Of a stretch of 64,000 nucleotides of DNA, positions 22,166 through 33,963 are shown in pieces (position 1 is the first letter of the stretch; every line of letters starts with the position of its first letter). A model generated the notes under the pieces. It had not been told where the DNA came from. It searched no databases and worked only from the letters and a program-made list of their open reading frames with translations. A program made the translations under genes and the position numbers. The stretch is from Sphingomonas sp. CL5.1 (GTDB taxonomy: Bacteria > Pseudomonadota > Alphaproteobacteria > Sphingomonadales > Sphingomonadaceae), in the NCBI RefSeq assembly GCF_013344685.1, contig NZ_CP050137.1, forward strand, positions 558,001 through 622,000, read 5' to 3'.

Positions 22166-23323
22166 ATGAGGGTGGACGACCTGCACGCACTCGGCGAGAC
22201 CGCCGATATGATCCGCGAGACGACGCGGCGCTTCGCCAGCGACCGGATCGCCCCGATCGCCGCCGGGATCGACCGCGACGATTCCTTCCCGCGCCACCTG
22301 TGGCCGGAAATGGGCGCGCTCGGGCTGCACGGCATCACGGTGGAGGAGGAGTTCGGCGGGCTCGGCCTCGGCTATCTCGAGCATGTCGTCGCCTGCGAGG
22401 AGGTGAGCCGCGCCTCGGCCTCGATCGGCCTCAGCTATGGCGCGCACTCCAACCTGTGCGTCAACCAGATCCGCCGCTGGGGCAATCCGGAGCAGAAGGC
22501 GAAATACCTGCCGAAGCTCGTCTCCGGCGAGCATGTCGGCAGCCTCGCCATGTCGGAGGCGTCGGCGGGTTCGGACGTGGTGTCGATGAAGCTGCGCGCA
22601 GACAGGGTGGACGGCGGCTGGCGGCTCAACGGCACGAAATTCTGGATCACCAACGCCACCTATGCCGACACATTGGTCGTCTATGCCAAATCGACGCCAG
22701 ACGCAGGATCGCGCGGCATCACCGCCTTCCTGATCGAGAAGGACTTCCCCGGTTTCTCGATCGGCCAGAAGATCGACAAGATGGGGATGCGCGGTTCGCC
22801 CACGGCGGAACTGGTGTTCGACGATTGCTTCGTGCCGGACGAAAACGTCATGGGGCCGGAGAATGGCGGCGTCGGCGTGCTGATGTCCGGCCTCGATTAC
22901 GAGCGCGTCGTGCTCTCCGGCATCCAGCTCGGCATCATGCAGGCGTGCCTCGACGTGGTGTTGCCCTATGTCCGCGAGAGGAAGCAGTTCGGCAAGCCCA
23001 TTGGCGCGTTCCAGCTCATGCAGGGCAAGGTGGCGGACATTTATGTCGCGCTCAATTCGGCACGTTCCTATGTCTATGCCGTGGCCAAGGCGTGCGACGC
23101 CGGGCGCACCACGCGCTTCGACGCGGCGGGCGCGATCCTGCTCGCCTCGGAAAGCGCGGTGAAGGTGGCGGGCGAGGCGATCCAGGCGCTCGGCGGCGCG
23201 GGCTATACGAAGGACTGGCCGGTCGAACGCTATTGGCGCGACGCCAAGCTGCTCGACATCGGCGCGGGGACCAACGAGATCCGCCGGATGCTGGTCGGCC
23301 GCGAACTGGTGGGCGCGGCGTGA
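22166..23323 (+). CDS. ivd: Isovaleryl-CoA dehydrogenase
   Basis: A 385-aa FAD enzyme that oxidises isovaleryl-CoA to 3-methylcrotonyl-CoA in leucine breakdown and passes electrons to ETF. Acyl-CoA dehydrogenase signatures are present: [31 protein letters not shown], the C-terminal [15 protein letters not shown] and GTNEIRR. The catalytic Glu is in [13 protein letters not shown], the position specific to the isovaleryl-CoA branch, and [13 protein letters not shown] is also typical. GGAGAGG precedes the ATG. It is the first gene of a coupled operon and overlaps the carboxyltransferase start by 4 nt. Confidence 0.95.
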   Translation: MRVDDLHALGETADMIRETTRRFASDRIAPIAAGIDRDDSFPRHLWPEMGALGLHGITVEEEFGGLGLGYLEHVVACEEVSRASASIGLSYGAHSNLCVNQIRRWGNPEQKAKYLPKLVSGEHVGSLAMSEASAGSDVVSMKLRADRVDGGWRLNGTKFWITNATYADTLVVYAKSTPDAGSRGITAFLIEKDFPGFSIGQKIDKMGMRGSPTAELVFDDCFVPDENVMGPENGGVGVLMSGLDYERVVLSGIQLGIMQACLDVVLPYVRERKQFGKPIGAFQLMQGKVADIYVALNSARSYVYAVAKACDAGRTTRFDAAGAILLASESAVKVAGEAIQALGGAGYTKDWPVERYWRDAKLLDIGAGTNEIRRMLVGRELVGAA

Positions 23324-24921
23324 GCGCGCCGGTCCTCGACACCAGGCTGTCGGCGGAGAGCGCCGATTTCCGCGCCAATGCCGAGCACAACCGCGCGCTC
23401 GCCGAGGCGTTGCGCGCCGATGTGGCGAAGGCGGCGCTAGGCGGCAACGAGAAGAGCCGCGAGCGCCACACATCGCGCGGCAAGCTCCTGCCGCGCGATC
23501 GCGTCGAGCGGCTGCTCGATCCCGGCTCGCCATTCCTTGAGATCGGCCAGCTCGCCGCCTTCGACCTCTACGAAGGCGAGGTGCCGGGCGCGGGGATGAT
23601 CGCCGGGATCGGCCGCGTCTCCGGCCGCCAGTGCATGATCGTATGCAACGACGCGACGGTGAAGGGCGGCACCTATTACCCGCTAACCGTCAAGAAGCAC
23701 CTGCGCGCGCAGGAGATCGCCGAGCAGAACCGGCTGCCTTGCATCTACCTTGTCGATTCCGGCGGCGCGAACCTGCCGCATCAGGCCGAGGTGTTCCCCG
23801 ATCGCGAGCATTTCGGCCGCATCTTCTTCAATCAGGCGAACATGTCCGCCAGGGGCATTCCGCAGATCGCCTGCGTGATGGGAAGCTGCACGGCGGGCGG
23901 TGCCTACGTCCCCGCCATGTCGGACGAGACGGTGATCGTGCGCAACCAGGGCACGATCTTCCTCGCCGGGCCGCCTTTGGTGAAGGCGGCGACGGGCGAG
24001 GAAATCTCCGCCGAGGAGCTTGGCGGCGCGGAAACGCACGGCCGCAAGTCCGGCGTGGTCGATCATGTCGCGGAGAATGACGAGCATGCACTGACGATCG
24101 TGCGCGATATCGTCTCCACCCTCCAGCCGGAGACGCCCGCCGCGATCAACCTGCGCGACCCGCGCCCGCCGAAATTCGCCGCCGACGATCTCTACGGCAT
24201 CGTGCCCCAGGACGTGCGCGCGCCCTATGACGTGCATGAGGTGATCGCGCGGCTGGTCGACGGCAGCGAATTCCACGAGTTCAAATCGCTCTACGGCACC
24301 AGCCTCGTCTGCGGCTTCGCGCATATCTGGGGGATGCCGGTCGCGATCCTCGCCAACAACGGCGTGCTGTTCAGCGAGAGCGCGGTGAAGGGCGCGCATT
24401 TCATCGAGCTGGCGTGCCAGCGGCGCATCCCCTTGCTCTTCCTCCAGAACATCTCCGGTTTCATGGTCGGCGGGAAATATGAGGCAGAGGGGATCGCCAA
24501 GCATGGCGCGAAGCTCGTCACCGCCGTCGCCACCGCGACCGTGCCGAAGATCACCGTGCTGATCGGCGGCAGCTTCGGCGCGGGCAATTACGGCATGTGC
24601 GGGCGCGCCTATTCCCCGCGCTTCCTGTTCACCTGGCCCAACAGCCGGATCAGCGTGATGGGCGGCGAGCAGGCCGCGAGCGTGCTCGCCACCGTCCACC
24701 GCGACGCCGCGAAATGGACGCCGGAGGAAGCGGAAGCGTTCAAGCAGCCGATCCGCGACGATTACGAAGCGCAGGGCAATCCGTGGCACGCCACCGCGCG
24801 ATTGTGGGACGACGGGATCATCGACCCCGCGCAGACCCGCGACGTGCTGGGCCTCGCCTTCGCCGCGACGCTCAACGCCCCGATCCCCGAAACCCCGCGC
24901 TTCGGCGTGTTCCGCATGTGA
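23320..24921 (+). CDS. mccB: 3-Methylcrotonyl-CoA carboxylase, carboxyltransferase (beta) subunit
   Basis: A 533-aa enzyme that moves CO2 from carboxybiotin to 3-methylcrotonyl-CoA, forming 3-methylglutaconyl-CoA. Two crotonase-like halves are visible: the N half with [13 protein letters not shown] and [13 protein letters not shown], and the C half with [34 protein letters not shown] and [15 protein letters not shown], all strongly MCC-beta-like. It starts at GTG 23320, overlapping the ivd stop (GTGA). Length is normal. It works with the biotin subunit encoded two genes downstream. Confidence 0.96.
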   Translation: MSAPVLDTRLSAESADFRANAEHNRALAEALRADVAKAALGGNEKSRERHTSRGKLLPRDRVERLLDPGSPFLEIGQLAAFDLYEGEVPGAGMIAGIGRVSGRQCMIVCNDATVKGGTYYPLTVKKHLRAQEIAEQNRLPCIYLVDSGGANLPHQAEVFPDREHFGRIFFNQANMSARGIPQIACVMGSCTAGGAYVPAMSDETVIVRNQGTIFLAGPPLVKAATGEEISAEELGGAETHGRKSGVVDHVAENDEHALTIVRDIVSTLQPETPAAINLRDPRPPKFAADDLYGIVPQDVRAPYDVHEVIARLVDGSEFHEFKSLYGTSLVCGFAHIWGMPVAILANNGVLFSESAVKGAHFIELACQRRIPLLFLQNISGFMVGGKYEAEGIAKHGAKLVTAVATATVPKITVLIGGSFGAGNYGMCGRAYSPRFLFTWPNSRISVMGGEQAASVLATVHRDAAKWTPEEAEAFKQPIRDDYEAQGNPWHATARLWDDGIIDPAQTRDVLGLAFAATLNAPIPETPRFGVFRM

Positions 24922-24932
24922 TGGGAGAGGCC

Positions 24933-25405
24933 ATGATTGCCCCGCTGCTCGCCCTGCTGCTGCAAGTCACCCCCGTCGCCCCGATCGTGAAGGGCACCGC
25001 GCTGCCCCCGCCGGGCGAGGAACGGGGCGTGCTGGCCGTCGCCAACAGCCTGTTCGACGCGCTCACCGCGCGCGACAAGGCGAAGGCGCTCGCCCTCTTC
25101 CGCCCGGACGGAGCGGCGCAGGCGGTGGTGGAGAAGGCCGACGGCTCGCGCGTCTATCGCCACATGACATGGCCCGAGTTCGTCGGCGGCATACCGGACA
25201 GCGGCCCGCGCTTCGTCGAGCGGCTGACCAACCCGGCGGTCGAGATCGACGGCGATATCGCGATGATCTGGAGCGATTACGTCGCCACGATCGACGGGAA
25301 GGTCGCTCATTGCGGCGTCAACCATTTCGATCTCGTGCGCGAGGGCGGGCAATGGAAGATCCTCAACATCACATGGACCCAGCGCACCACGGGATGCCCC
25401 GCCGC

Positions 25406-25409
<4 letters not shown>
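24933..25409 (+). CDS. NTF2/SnoaL-like (DUF4440-type) protein within the leucine operon
   Basis: A 158-aa protein with a short hydrophobic N-terminus (IAPLLALLLQVTPVAP) that may be a signal peptide, then a single cone-shaped NTF2-like fold: helix LAVANSLFDALTARDKAKALALF and strands ending in IAMIWSDYVATIDGK and WKILNITWTQR. Catalytic residues are not evident. It sits between the two carboxylase genes and overlaps the next gene (ATGA), so it is co-translated, but there is no known need for it in leucine breakdown. GGGAGAGG supports ATG 24933. Confidence 0.75.
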
Positions 25410-27333
<1,924 letters not shown>

Positions 27334-27337
<4 letters not shown>

Positions 27338-27804
27338 GCGGCCTCGTCTTCCGCGCCGCCGCCGCAGCGGACCTGCCCGCGATCATCGCGATGCTGGCGG
27401 ACGACGTGAACGGCGCGCGGCGCGAGGATGCCTCGCTGCCGCTCGATCCCGGCTATCTCGCGGCGTTCGAGGCGATCGCGCGCGACCCGAATCAGGAGCT
27501 GATCGTCGCCGATCTCGATGGGAAGGTCGTCGGCACGCTCCAGCTCAGCTACCTCCCCGGCCTGTCGTTCAGGGGCGCGTGGCGCGGGCAGATCGAGGCG
27601 GTGCGCATCGCCAGCGACCTGCGCGGGCAGGGCCTCGGCGCGCGGCTGGTCGACTGGGCGGTCGAGCGCTGCCGGGCGCGCGGATGCCGCATGGTGCAGC
27701 TCACCTCGAAGCTCACCCGCATCGATGCGCATCGCTTCTACGAACGGCTCGGCTGGGAGAAGTCGCACGCCGGGTTCAAGCTGCATTTCGACGGAGGACG
27801 ATGA
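27334..27804 (+). CDS. GNAT family N-acetyltransferase
   Basis: A 156-aa GNAT protein with the acetyl-CoA loop [13 protein letters not shown], preceded by IEAVRIA and followed by [24 protein letters not shown], a tail typical of small aminoglycoside- or ribosomal-type acetyltransferases of unknown substrate. GTG 27334 overlaps the mccA stop (GTGA), so it belongs to the leucine operon by transcription and translation. No link between its reaction and the pathway is known. Confidence 0.85.
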
Positions 27805-28256
27805 TGGCCGGGCGCTGGTTCGACGAATGGCAGATTGGCGACCGGATCGAACATGAGATCCGCCGCACCGTGACCGAGACGGACAACCTCCTGTTCTCCA
27901 CCATGACGCACAATCCACAGCCCTTGCACCTCGATCTGGAGGCGGCGAAGGCGAGCGAGTTCGGGCAGATCCTCGTCAACGGCACCTTCACCTTCGCGCT
28001 GATGGTGGGGCTGTCGGTCGGCGACACGACGCTGGGGACGCTGGTGGCGAACCTCGGCTACGACAAGCTCGTCATGCCGAAGCCCGTGTTCATCGGCGAC
28101 ACGACGCGCGCGACCAGCGAGGTGACCGGTTTGCGCGAGAGCAGGTCGCGGCCCGACGCGGGGATCGTCACCTTCACCCACCAGCTCATCAACCAGCGCG
28201 GCGAGGTGGTGTGCCAGTGCGAGCGGTCGGCGCTGCTGAAGCGGCGGGCGGCCTAA
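27804..28256 (+). CDS. MaoC-family hot-dog dehydratase/hydratase
   Basis: A 150-aa single hot-dog domain enzyme. The MaoC hydratase motif is visible as the N/H-containing [36 protein letters not shown] (Asp/His pair with downstream Gly-Thr). It resembles mesaconyl- or methylmalyl-CoA dehydratase-like members. GGAGG lies 6 nt before ATG 27804; an ATG at 27801 overlaps the upstream stop. In this operon the classic enoyl-CoA hydratase for 3-methylglutaconyl-CoA is missing, so this protein is a candidate replacement (inference). Confidence 0.85.
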   Translation: MAGRWFDEWQIGDRIEHEIRRTVTETDNLLFSTMTHNPQPLHLDLEAAKASEFGQILVNGTFTFALMVGLSVGDTTLGTLVANLGYDKLVMPKPVFIGDTTRATSEVTGLRESRSRPDAGIVTFTHQLINQRGEVVCQCERSALLKRRAA

Positions 28257-28702
28257 CGCCGCGCCGCGAAGAAATCCCTCAGTAACTCCCCCGCTTCCCC
28301 CTCGCCGATGCCGGAGAACACCTCCGGCCGATGGTGGCAGGTCGGCTGGGTGAAGAAGCGCGGACCATGCTCCACGGCGCCCCCCTTCGGGTCCGGGGCG
28401 CCGTAATAGAGCCGCGCGATGCGGGCGTGGGCGATCGCGCCGGCGCACATCGCGCACGGCTCCAGCGTCACCCACAGGTCGCAATCCTCCAGCCGATCGC
28501 GGCCCAGCGCCTCGGCCGCCGCGCGAATCGCCAGCATCTCGGCGTGGGCGGTCGGGTCACGGAGCCGGCGCGGCGCGTTGGCGGCCGTCGCGATCATCTC
28601 ACCGTCGCGAATCACCACCGCGCCCACCGGCACCTCGCCGTCGCGCGCGGCGGCGGCGGCGGCGTCGAGCGCGGCGCGCATCGGACCTGGGAGCGGAAAC
28701 AT
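28253..28702 (-). CDS. tadA: tRNA-specific adenosine deaminase
   Basis: A 149-aa zinc deaminase that converts A34 to inosine in tRNA-Arg(ACG). The zinc site and proton shuttle are visible as TAHAEMLAI (His-Ala-Glu) and [11 protein letters not shown] (PCxxC), followed by the [14 protein letters not shown] loop typical of TadA. Length is normal. It is convergent with the MaoC gene, overlapping by 4 nt. Confidence 0.95.
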   Translation of the reverse strand: MFPLPGPMRAALDAAAAAARDGEVPVGAVVIRDGEMIATAANAPRRLRDPTAHAEMLAIRAAAEALGRDRLEDCDLWVTLEPCAMCAGAIAHARIARLYYGAPDPKGGAVEHGPRFFTQPTCHHRPEVFSGIGEGEAGELLRDFFAARR

Positions 28703-28740
28703 CCCCGCCCGCCTACAGCCCGGCGCGAAGCGAGGCCAGC

Positions 28741-28980
28741 CTATTGCGGGGCGGCGGAATTATCCGCGGGCTTCTGCACCGTCACATGAGGCACGTCGAT
28801 CGTCTTCTTCTCCGTACCGACATCGATTCGGCCCACATCCGCACGGAATTTCGGCGCCTGCCCGCCTTCCAGATGCGGAAGCTGCGCGGTGCGCGTCTGG
28901 TCGATGTTGATGAAACCGGTCATGATCCCCGCCAGCGCGACCAGCGCGGCAATGCCAAGCAGCACGAGGATGACGCGCAT
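28741..28980 (-). CDS. Small membrane-anchored protein of unknown function
   Basis: A 79-aa protein with one N-terminal transmembrane segment (VILVLLGIAALVALAGIMTGFI) and a 50-residue soluble tail with IDQTRTAQLPHL and VGTEKKTIDVPHV, ending PADNSAAPQ. No family recognised. It has the look of a short sphingomonad envelope protein. The ATG at 28980 is favoured over a longer frame to 29043 because it begins directly at the membrane segment. Confidence 0.6.
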   Translation of the reverse strand: MRVILVLLGIAALVALAGIMTGFINIDQTRTAQLPHLEGGQAPKFRADVGRIDVGTEKKTIDVPHVTVQKPADNSAAPQ

Positions 28981-29052
28981 GGACTTGCTCTCCCGTATCG
29001 ATTCGCCGATGGAACAACGCAAGGGCGGGGTGGGAAGTTTCACACCATCGGG

Positions 29053-29081
29053 TTGACGAAATCCCGCCTTCGGGCTAGGGG
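29053..29081 (+). promoter_or_regulatory. Candidate promoter of rpmB
   Basis: TTGACG (29053-29058), 17-bp spacer, TAGGGG (29076-29081), matching the spacing and -10 form seen before rpmJ. The ATG lies about 38 nt downstream. Confidence 0.5.
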
Positions 29082-29119
29082 CGCGCTCTTTCCGGGCAAC
29101 CGAAATTCAGGATTAGATC

Positions 29120-29413
29120 ATGTCGCGCATCTGCGAGCTGACCGGCAAGGGCCGGCAGGTGGGGAACAACGTTTCCCACGCCAACAACAAGACCAAGCGC
29201 ACGTTCCTGCCGAACCTGCAGAACGTCACGCTGATCTCAGACTCGCTGGAGAAGAGCGTGCGCCTGCGCGTCTCGACCCACGGGCTGCGTTCGGTCGAGC
29301 ATAACGGCGGCCTCGACAACTGGCTGGTCAAGACTAGCGACGAGAAGCTGTCGCTGCGCGCCCGCCGCCTGAAGCGCGAGATCGTCAAGAAGCGCGCCGC
29401 CGTCGCGGCGTAA
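29120..29413 (+). CDS. rpmB: 50S ribosomal protein L28 (bL28)
   Basis: A 97-aa basic ribosomal protein. The signature is [20 protein letters not shown] at the N-terminus, followed by [12 protein letters not shown] and the conserved [19 protein letters not shown]28 stabilises the large subunit. Monocistronic, with its own promoter upstream and a strong terminator hairpin 27 nt after the stop. Confidence 0.98.
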   Translation: MSRICELTGKGRQVGNNVSHANNKTKRTFLPNLQNVTLISDSLEKSVRLRVSTHGLRSVEHNGGLDNWLVKTSDEKLSLRARRLKREIVKKRAAVAA

Positions 29414-29439
29414 CGCTTTCCGGCGAATCGGTGCCGAAT

Positions 29440-29483
29440 CGAGCGGCCCGCTCTCCCGATGGAGGGCGGGCCGCTCGACGTTT
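29440..29483. terminator. Bidirectional terminator between rpmB and the esterase gene
   Basis: A perfect 12-bp stem CGAGCGGCCCGC (29440-29451) / GCGGGCCGCTCG (29466-29477), loop of 14 nt, followed by ACGTTTGCC on the plus strand. It sits between two convergent genes. Confidence 0.7.
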
Positions 29484-29490
29484 GCCGCGC

Positions 29491-30456
29491 TCAGCGCAGC
29501 CAGAATTTCATGAGATAGCTGCGCCGCAGCAGCATCTGGTCGTTGTCGGTGGTCAGCCACAGCATCGTCGCGCCATTCTCGTGCGTGACGGCCAGCCCCT
29601 CGCAATTCTCGCTGACGAGCGGCGGCCCGAGCGTCGCGATCTCCCGCCCCGCCACCGTCGCGCCGGCGCGAATCGCCGCGCGGGGCACCACCACCAGCTT
29701 GGCGGAGAAGCGCAGCCAGCCGAGATGCCGGCGGTTGAGCACGATCAGGTCGCCCGAGGGCAGCGCCGCCGCGTCGCTGGGATCGTAACCGGCGGGCGGG
29801 CGATAGGCAAAGCGGACGACGCGCGTCGCCGCCTCCGCCGGATCGCCGGAGAACAGCAGCGCCGGGCGCAGCGGCCCGGCCTTGCGCCCGCGCTCGGCTA
29901 TCACCACGAAACGTCCGTCGGGCAGGCGCGCGAGCGATTCGGGGCCGCTGTTGCCCCACCAGTCCGCCATCTCGCCCGGCGCGCGCTGCGCCTCGCCGCG
30001 CCGCAGCGATGGGTCGTAGCGCCAGATCGCATTGGCGCGCTCGAAACCGACCCACGCCCGCCCGCTCGCCGGATCGATCGCAAGCGATTCGCTGTCGCGA
30101 TCCTCCTTGGTCCAGCCCCGCCCCGGCCCGGCGCCGAGCGCGCCCGTCTCGCTCGACACGACGCGCCCGCCGGCGATGCGCAGCCGCAGCCAGTTGCCCG
30201 CGTCGCTCAGCAGCGTGGCGCGCCCGTCCGTCAGCGCCAGCGCGGAAAAGCCGCCGAAGCCCGGCGCGGCGCTGTCGATCGTCACCACCGCGACCGGTTC
30301 CAGCCGCCCGATCCGCGCCGGCCAGCCGCCGTCGGGAACATAGCGATCGAGACGCACCACCGCGCCCGGCGCCAGCCGCACCAGCGGATCGATCCCGGCG
30401 AACCCGGGAACCAGCAACAGCGCGGCGGCGACGGAGAGCAATAGCGGATGGCGCAT
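29491..30456 (-). CDS. Secreted esterase-like/phytase-like beta-propeller protein
   Basis: A 321-aa protein with a signal peptide (LLLSVAAALLLVPGFAG) and a repetitive beta-strand body resembling the esterase-like-activity-of-phytase family: FGGFSALALTDGRATLLSDAG, KEDRDSESLAIDP, GNSGPESLARLPDGRFVVIAERG and SENCEGLAVTHENGATMLWLTTDND. The repeated acidic E-S-x-A motifs likely bind metal. The true substrate is unknown. Convergent with rpmB and divergent from the glycine-zipper gene. Confidence 0.85.
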   Translation of the reverse strand: MRHPLLLSVAAALLLVPGFAGIDPLVRLAPGAVVRLDRYVPDGGWPARIGRLEPVAVVTIDSAAPGFGGFSALALTDGRATLLSDAGNWLRLRIAGGRVVSSETGALGAGPGRGWTKEDRDSESLAIDPASGRAWVGFERANAIWRYDPSLRRGEAQRAPGEMADWWGNSGPESLARLPDGRFVVIAERGRKAGPLRPALLFSGDPAEAATRVVRFAYRPPAGYDPSDAAALPSGDLIVLNRRHLGWLRFSAKLVVVPRAAIRAGATVAGREIATLGPPLVSENCEGLAVTHENGATMLWLTTDNDQMLLRRSYLMKFWLR

Positions 30457-30590
30457 TCCTCCCGATAGCCGCGCGAACCCTGAACGGTCGATAACGGGCG
30501 CATTCAGGATCGGTTCGCGACGAATCGGGCAAACCGTCTCTCGTCGGAAGTGGAACCCCGCCTTCGACCGGAATTCGACGGGAGACGAAG

Positions 30591-30971
30591 ATGTTCAAGA
30601 ACCTTTCCCTGGCCGCCGTTGCCTTGTCCATCGGCGCGGCCGCGGTCGCCCCCACCGCCGCCGAGGCCCAGCGCTATTACGGCAACGGCTACAACAATGG
30701 CGGTTATTACGATCGCGGCTATTACGATCGCGGTTCCAACTATGATCGCGGTTACAACGCGCGCCGCTACGACAACCGCTATTATTACCGTGACCGGCGT
30801 TGCTCGAACGGCGGCACCGGCACGGTGATCGGCGCGATTGCCGGCGGGCTGCTCGGCCGCACGGTGGACACGCGCGGCGATCGGCTGGGCGGCACGCTGA
30901 TCGGCGGCGTCGCCGGCGCGCTGGCGGGCCGGGCGATCGATAAGTCGGGCAACCCCGGTTACTGCCGCTGA
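30591..30971 (+). CDS. Secreted glycine-zipper 2TM protein
   Basis: A 126-aa protein with a cleavable signal peptide ending AAEAQ, a Tyr/Asn/Arg-rich repeat region (repeated YYDRG/YDRG units, about residues 38-70) and a C-terminal glycine zipper (GTVIGAIAGGLLGRTVD and GGTLIGGVAGALAGRAID), as in RcnB/YmgG-like envelope proteins. Probably outer-membrane associated; function unknown. Followed by a strong intrinsic terminator at 31033. Confidence 0.8.
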   Translation: MFKNLSLAAVALSIGAAAVAPTAAEAQRYYGNGYNNGGYYDRGYYDRGSNYDRGYNARRYDNRYYYRDRRCSNGGTGTVIGAIAGGLLGRTVDTRGDRLGGTLIGGVAGALAGRAIDKSGNPGYCR

Positions 30972-31032
30972 GCGGCCACGGCTTTCCTCCTGTAGCGTAG
31001 CGAGGCTTCCCTCCGGTAGCGTAGCGAGGGCG

Positions 31033-31070
31033 CGGGCCCGTCTCCCCCCGGAGGCGGGCCCGTTGTCGTT
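31033..31070 (+). terminator. Rho-independent terminator after the glycine-zipper gene
   Basis: CGGGCCCG at 31033-31040 pairs with CGGGCCCG at 31055-31062, extended inward by the TCTCC/GGAGG arms, and followed by TTGTCGTTT. Confidence 0.7.
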
Positions 31071-31090
31071 TCCGGCGCGGCGCGTTATAT
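31063..31090 (+). promoter_or_regulatory. Candidate thrS promoter
   Basis: TTGTCG (31063-31068), 16-bp spacer, TTATAT (31085-31090). The predicted start of transcription is about 31097, almost exactly at the ATG of the candidate leader peptide. Confidence 0.4.
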
Positions 31091-31098
31091 CCCGCCGC

Positions 31099-31173
31099 AT
31101 GAGCCGTGCGCCGCGATCTTCGCAGACTAGCACCACCCCCGGATTTCCGGGGGGCCTGTCGCGCGTCGGCTGA
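31099..31173 (+). CDS. Possible threonine-rich leader peptide of thrS
   Basis: A 24-codon frame, MSRAPRSSQTSTTPGF..., with a Thr-Ser-Thr-Thr run (ACT AGC ACC ACC) just before a strong hairpin. It has no Shine-Dalgarno and would start at or near the predicted transcript 5' end, so it would be leaderless, as known for the trp leader of some alphaproteobacteria. It may attenuate thrS according to charged tRNA-Thr. The composition may also be chance in GC-rich DNA. Confidence 0.3.
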   Translation: MSRAPRSSQTSTTPGFPGGLSRVG

Positions 31174-31194
31174 CCCGCGATCAGGCGCCTTCCC

Positions 31195-31233
31195 GGAAAC
31201 GGGGAGGACAAGCCGCCCGGCCTCCCCGTTTCC
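31195..31233 (+). promoter_or_regulatory. Strong hairpin in the thrS leader
   Basis: A perfect 13-bp stem, GGAAACGGGGAGG (31195-31207) with CCTCCCCGTTTCC (31221-31233), loop of 13 nt, 65 nt before the thrS start. A smaller CCCCCGG/CCGGGGG hairpin precedes it at 31136-31153. There is no T-run, so an attenuator, an RNA-binding site or simple mRNA structure are all possible. Confidence 0.5.
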
Positions 31234-31297
31234 CGCCGCTTTCCCACGGGCGCCCCGATGTGCATAAGCGCGCCGGAACGACAGGACACGCCTTTAC

Positions 31298-33292
31298 ATG
31301 AACGACATGATCTCGATCTCGCTGCCCGACGGCTCGGTGCGCGCGATGCCGCTCGGCACCACGCCGGCGGACGTCGCCGCCGCGATCGGGCCGGGGCTGG
31401 CGAAGGCGGCGCTCGCCGCGCGGGTCGACGGCGAGCTGCGCGACCTCAACCGCCCGATCGAGCATGACGCCCGCCTCGCGCTCGTCACCGCGCGCGACGA
31501 GGCGGATGCGCTGGAGCTGGCGCGCCACGATTACGCGCATGTGCTGGCCGAGGCGGTGCAGGAACTGTTCCCCGGCACGCAGATCACCTTCGGCCCGGCG
31601 ACGGACGACGGCTTCTATTACGACTTCGCGCCCAGGGACCGCCCCTTCACCGAGGAGGACCTGCCCGCGATCGAGGAGCGGATGCGCGCGATCATCCGCG
31701 CCGACAAGCCGCTGCGCCGCGAGGCATGGACGCGCGAGCAGCTCATCAGCCGCTGGAAGCAGCAGGGGGAGACGTTCAAGGCGGAATGGGCCGCCGAGCT
31801 GCCCGGCGACGAGGAGCTGACGGTCTATTGGTCCGGTGACGACTGGCTGGACATGTGCCGTGGGCCGCATCTGCCCTCGACGGGCAAGCTCGACCCGCAG
31901 GCGTTCAAGCTGACGCGGGTGTCGGGCGCCTACTGGCGCGGCGACCAGAACAACGCGATGCTCAGCCGCATCTACGGCACCGGCTGGCTCAACAAGAAGC
32001 AGCTCGACCGGCATCTGTTCCGGCTGGAGGAGGCCGCGAAGCGCGATCACCGCAAGCTCGGGCAGGAGATGGACCTGTTCCACCTCCAGGCCGAGGCGCA
32101 CGGCAGCGTCTTCTGGCACCCCAAGGGCTATATCATCTGGCGTGAGCTGGAGGCGTACATGCGCCGGGCGATCGACGGCGCGGGCTATCGCGAGGTGAAG
32201 ACGCCGCAGGTGATGGACGCGCGCCAGTGGGAGGCGTCCGGCCATTGGGGCAAATATCGCGAGAACATGTTCGTCATCCCCGACGAAGTGCCGAACACCG
32301 AGGACGAAGGCCCGATCGTCTCGGACAAGGCCGAATGGATGGCGCTCAAGCCGATGAACTGCCCGGCGCACGTCCTGATCTTCCGCCAGGGGATCAAATC
32401 GTACCGCGACCTGCCCCTGCGCCTCTACGAGAACGGCTGCTGCCACCGCAACGAGCCGCACGGCGCGCTACACGGGCTGATGCGCGTGCGCCAGTTCACG
32501 CAGGACGACGCGCACATCTTCTGCCGCGAGGATCAGATCGTCGACGAGGTGCAGGCGTTCTGCAACCTCGCCGACCGCATCTACAAGGATTTCGGCTTCC
32601 CCTATTCGATCAAGCTCGCGTTGCGCCCGGAGAAGCGCTTCGGCAGCGACGAGATGTGGGACATGGCGGAGAACGAGCTACGCGACGCGGTCGCCGCCGC
32701 CGGGCTCAACACGCCCGAATATGGCTGGGAGGAAATGCCCGGCGAGGGCGCCTTCTACGCGCCGAAGCTCGAATGGCATCTGACCGACGCGATCGGGCGG
32801 ACGTGGCAGGTCGGCACGATCCAGTCGGACCGCGTGCTGCCCGAGCGGCTCGACGCGAGCTACATCGCCGAGGACGGCCAGCGCCACCGCCCGGTGATGC
32901 TGCATCGCGCGATCTTCGGTTCCTATGAACGCTTCATCGGCATCCTCGTCGAGCATTTCGCCGGCAAGCTGCCGCTGTGGCTCGCGCCGGTGCAGGCGGT
33001 GGTGGCGACGATCGTCTCCGACGCCGATGATTATGCCGTGCAGGTCGCCGCCGAGCTGCGCAAGGCCGGGCTGCGCGTCGAGACCGATCTGCGCAACGAG
33101 AAGATCAACTACAAGGTGCGCGAGCACAGCCTGGCGAAAGTGCCCAACCTGCTGGTGGTCGGCAAGCGCGAGGCGGATGAGGGCACCGTCGCGCTGCGTC
33201 CGCTGGGCGAGGGCGCGAAGCAGGAGGTGCTGACGCTCGCGGCGGCGATCGAGCGGCTGCAACGCGAGGCGACCGCGCCCGATCTCGCCTGA
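31298..33292 (+). CDS. thrS: Threonyl-tRNA synthetase
   Basis: A 664-aa class II synthetase charging tRNA-Thr. It has an N-terminal TGS domain (about residues 1-65), an editing domain with [16 protein letters not shown] and the [12 protein letters not shown] zinc-like motif, a catalytic core with motif 2 [19 protein letters not shown] and [11 protein letters not shown], a motif 3 region [19 protein letters not shown], and a C-terminal anticodon-binding domain. Length is normal. ATG 31307 is an alternative start. Followed by infC 118 nt downstream, a common genome arrangement. Confidence 0.98.
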   Translation: MNDMISISLPDGSVRAMPLGTTPADVAAAIGPGLAKAALAARVDGELRDLNRPIEHDARLALVTARDEADALELARHDYAHVLAEAVQELFPGTQITFGPATDDGFYYDFAPRDRPFTEEDLPAIEERMRAIIRADKPLRREAWTREQLISRWKQQGETFKAEWAAELPGDEELTVYWSGDDWLDMCRGPHLPSTGKLDPQAFKLTRVSGAYWRGDQNNAMLSRIYGTGWLNKKQLDRHLFRLEEAAKRDHRKLGQEMDLFHLQAEAHGSVFWHPKGYIIWRELEAYMRRAIDGAGYREVKTPQVMDARQWEASGHWGKYRENMFVIPDEVPNTEDEGPIVSDKAEWMALKPMNCPAHVLIFRQGIKSYRDLPLRLYENGCCHRNEPHGALHGLMRVRQFTQDDAHIFCREDQIVDEVQAFCNLADRIYKDFGFPYSIKLALRPEKRFGSDEMWDMAENELRDAVAAAGLNTPEYGWEEMPGEGAFYAPKLEWHLTDAIGRTWQVGTIQSDRVLPERLDASYIAEDGQRHRPVMLHRAIFGSYERFIGILVEHFAGKLPLWLAPVQAVVATIVSDADDYAVQVAAELRKAGLRVETDLRNEKINYKVREHSLAKVPNLLVVGKREADEGTVALRPLGEGAKQEVLTLAAAIERLQREATAPDLA

Positions 33293-33410
33293 CATTTCGT
33301 GTCCGTCGTGACACAGCCGCCGCTCGTCTTGGGCGGCGGCAGTTTCACATCTTCCGGTTTGCGCCGGGAAGCCCTATATCGCGCGCGATGAATCAGCAGG
33401 AGAAGCACCT

Positions 33411-33956
33411 ATCCGTCCGCCCATGATGCGCCGTCCGATGCAGGCGCCGCCGATGAATGGCCCCCGTTTCAACGAGTGGATTCAAAGCCCCAAGGTCCGC
33501 GTGATCGACCATGAGGGCGAGAATCTCGGCGTGATGTACACGCGCGAGGCGATGGAACAGGCTCGTGAGGTAGGCCTCGACCTGGTCGAGGTGTCGCCCA
33601 ACGCCGATCCGCCCGTGGCCAAGTTCCTCGATGTCGGCAAGTACAAGTACGAGGCGCAGAAGAAGGCCAACGCCGCCCGCAAGTCGCAGAAGACGCAGGA
33701 GATCAAGGAGATCAAGATGCGTCCGAACATCGACGACCATGATTACGACACCAAGATGAAGAAGGTGGTCGAATTCATCGGCGAAGGCGACAAGGTGAAG
33801 GTGACCATGCGCTTCCGCGGTCGCGAGCTTTCGCATGGCCAGCTCGGCATGGCGGTGCTCCAGCGCGTCGCCGAGCAGGTGGCGGAAGTCGCGAAGGTCG
33901 AGGCCTATCCGCGCATGGAAGGCCGCCAGATGCTGATGGTGCTCGCCCCCAAGTGA
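33411..33956 (+). CDS. infC: Translation initiation factor IF-3, probable AUC start
   Basis: A 181-aa factor if read from ATC 33411. The N domain ([26 protein letters not shown]), a lysine-rich linker ([20 protein letters not shown]), and the C domain ([35 protein letters not shown]) are complete. IF-3 prevents subunit joining and checks start codons. GGAG at 33399-33402 stands 8 nt before ATC 33411, whereas ATG 33423 and ATG 33426 lie 20 nt or more from it. A rare start codon is the known basis of IF-3 autoregulation in other bacteria. The product has the usual length with the ATC start. Confidence 0.9.
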   Translation: MRPPMMRRPMQAPPMNGPRFNEWIQSPKVRVIDHEGENLGVMYTREAMEQAREVGLDLVEVSPNADPPVAKFLDVGKYKYEAQKKANAARKSQKTQEIKEIKMRPNIDDHDYDTKMKKVVEFIGEGDKVKVTMRFRGRELSHGQLGMAVLQRVAEQVAEVAKVEAYPRMEGRQMLMVLAPK

Positions 33957-33963
33957 GCGACGA

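Larger units (their letters stand above)
30972..31297. other. Long thrS leader/intergenic region
   Basis: About 325 bp. It holds two copies of a GGTAGCGTAGCGAGG-like unit at about 31000-31029, the terminator of the glycine-zipper gene, a candidate thrS promoter, a possible 24-codon leader peptide with three Thr codons, and two strong hairpins before thrS. No tRNA was recognised. Confidence 0.6.

Noticed and set aside
31099..31297. A T-box riboswitch upstream of thrS
   Set aside because: No T-box consensus or antiterminator arrangement was found, and T-boxes are essentially absent from alphaproteobacteria.
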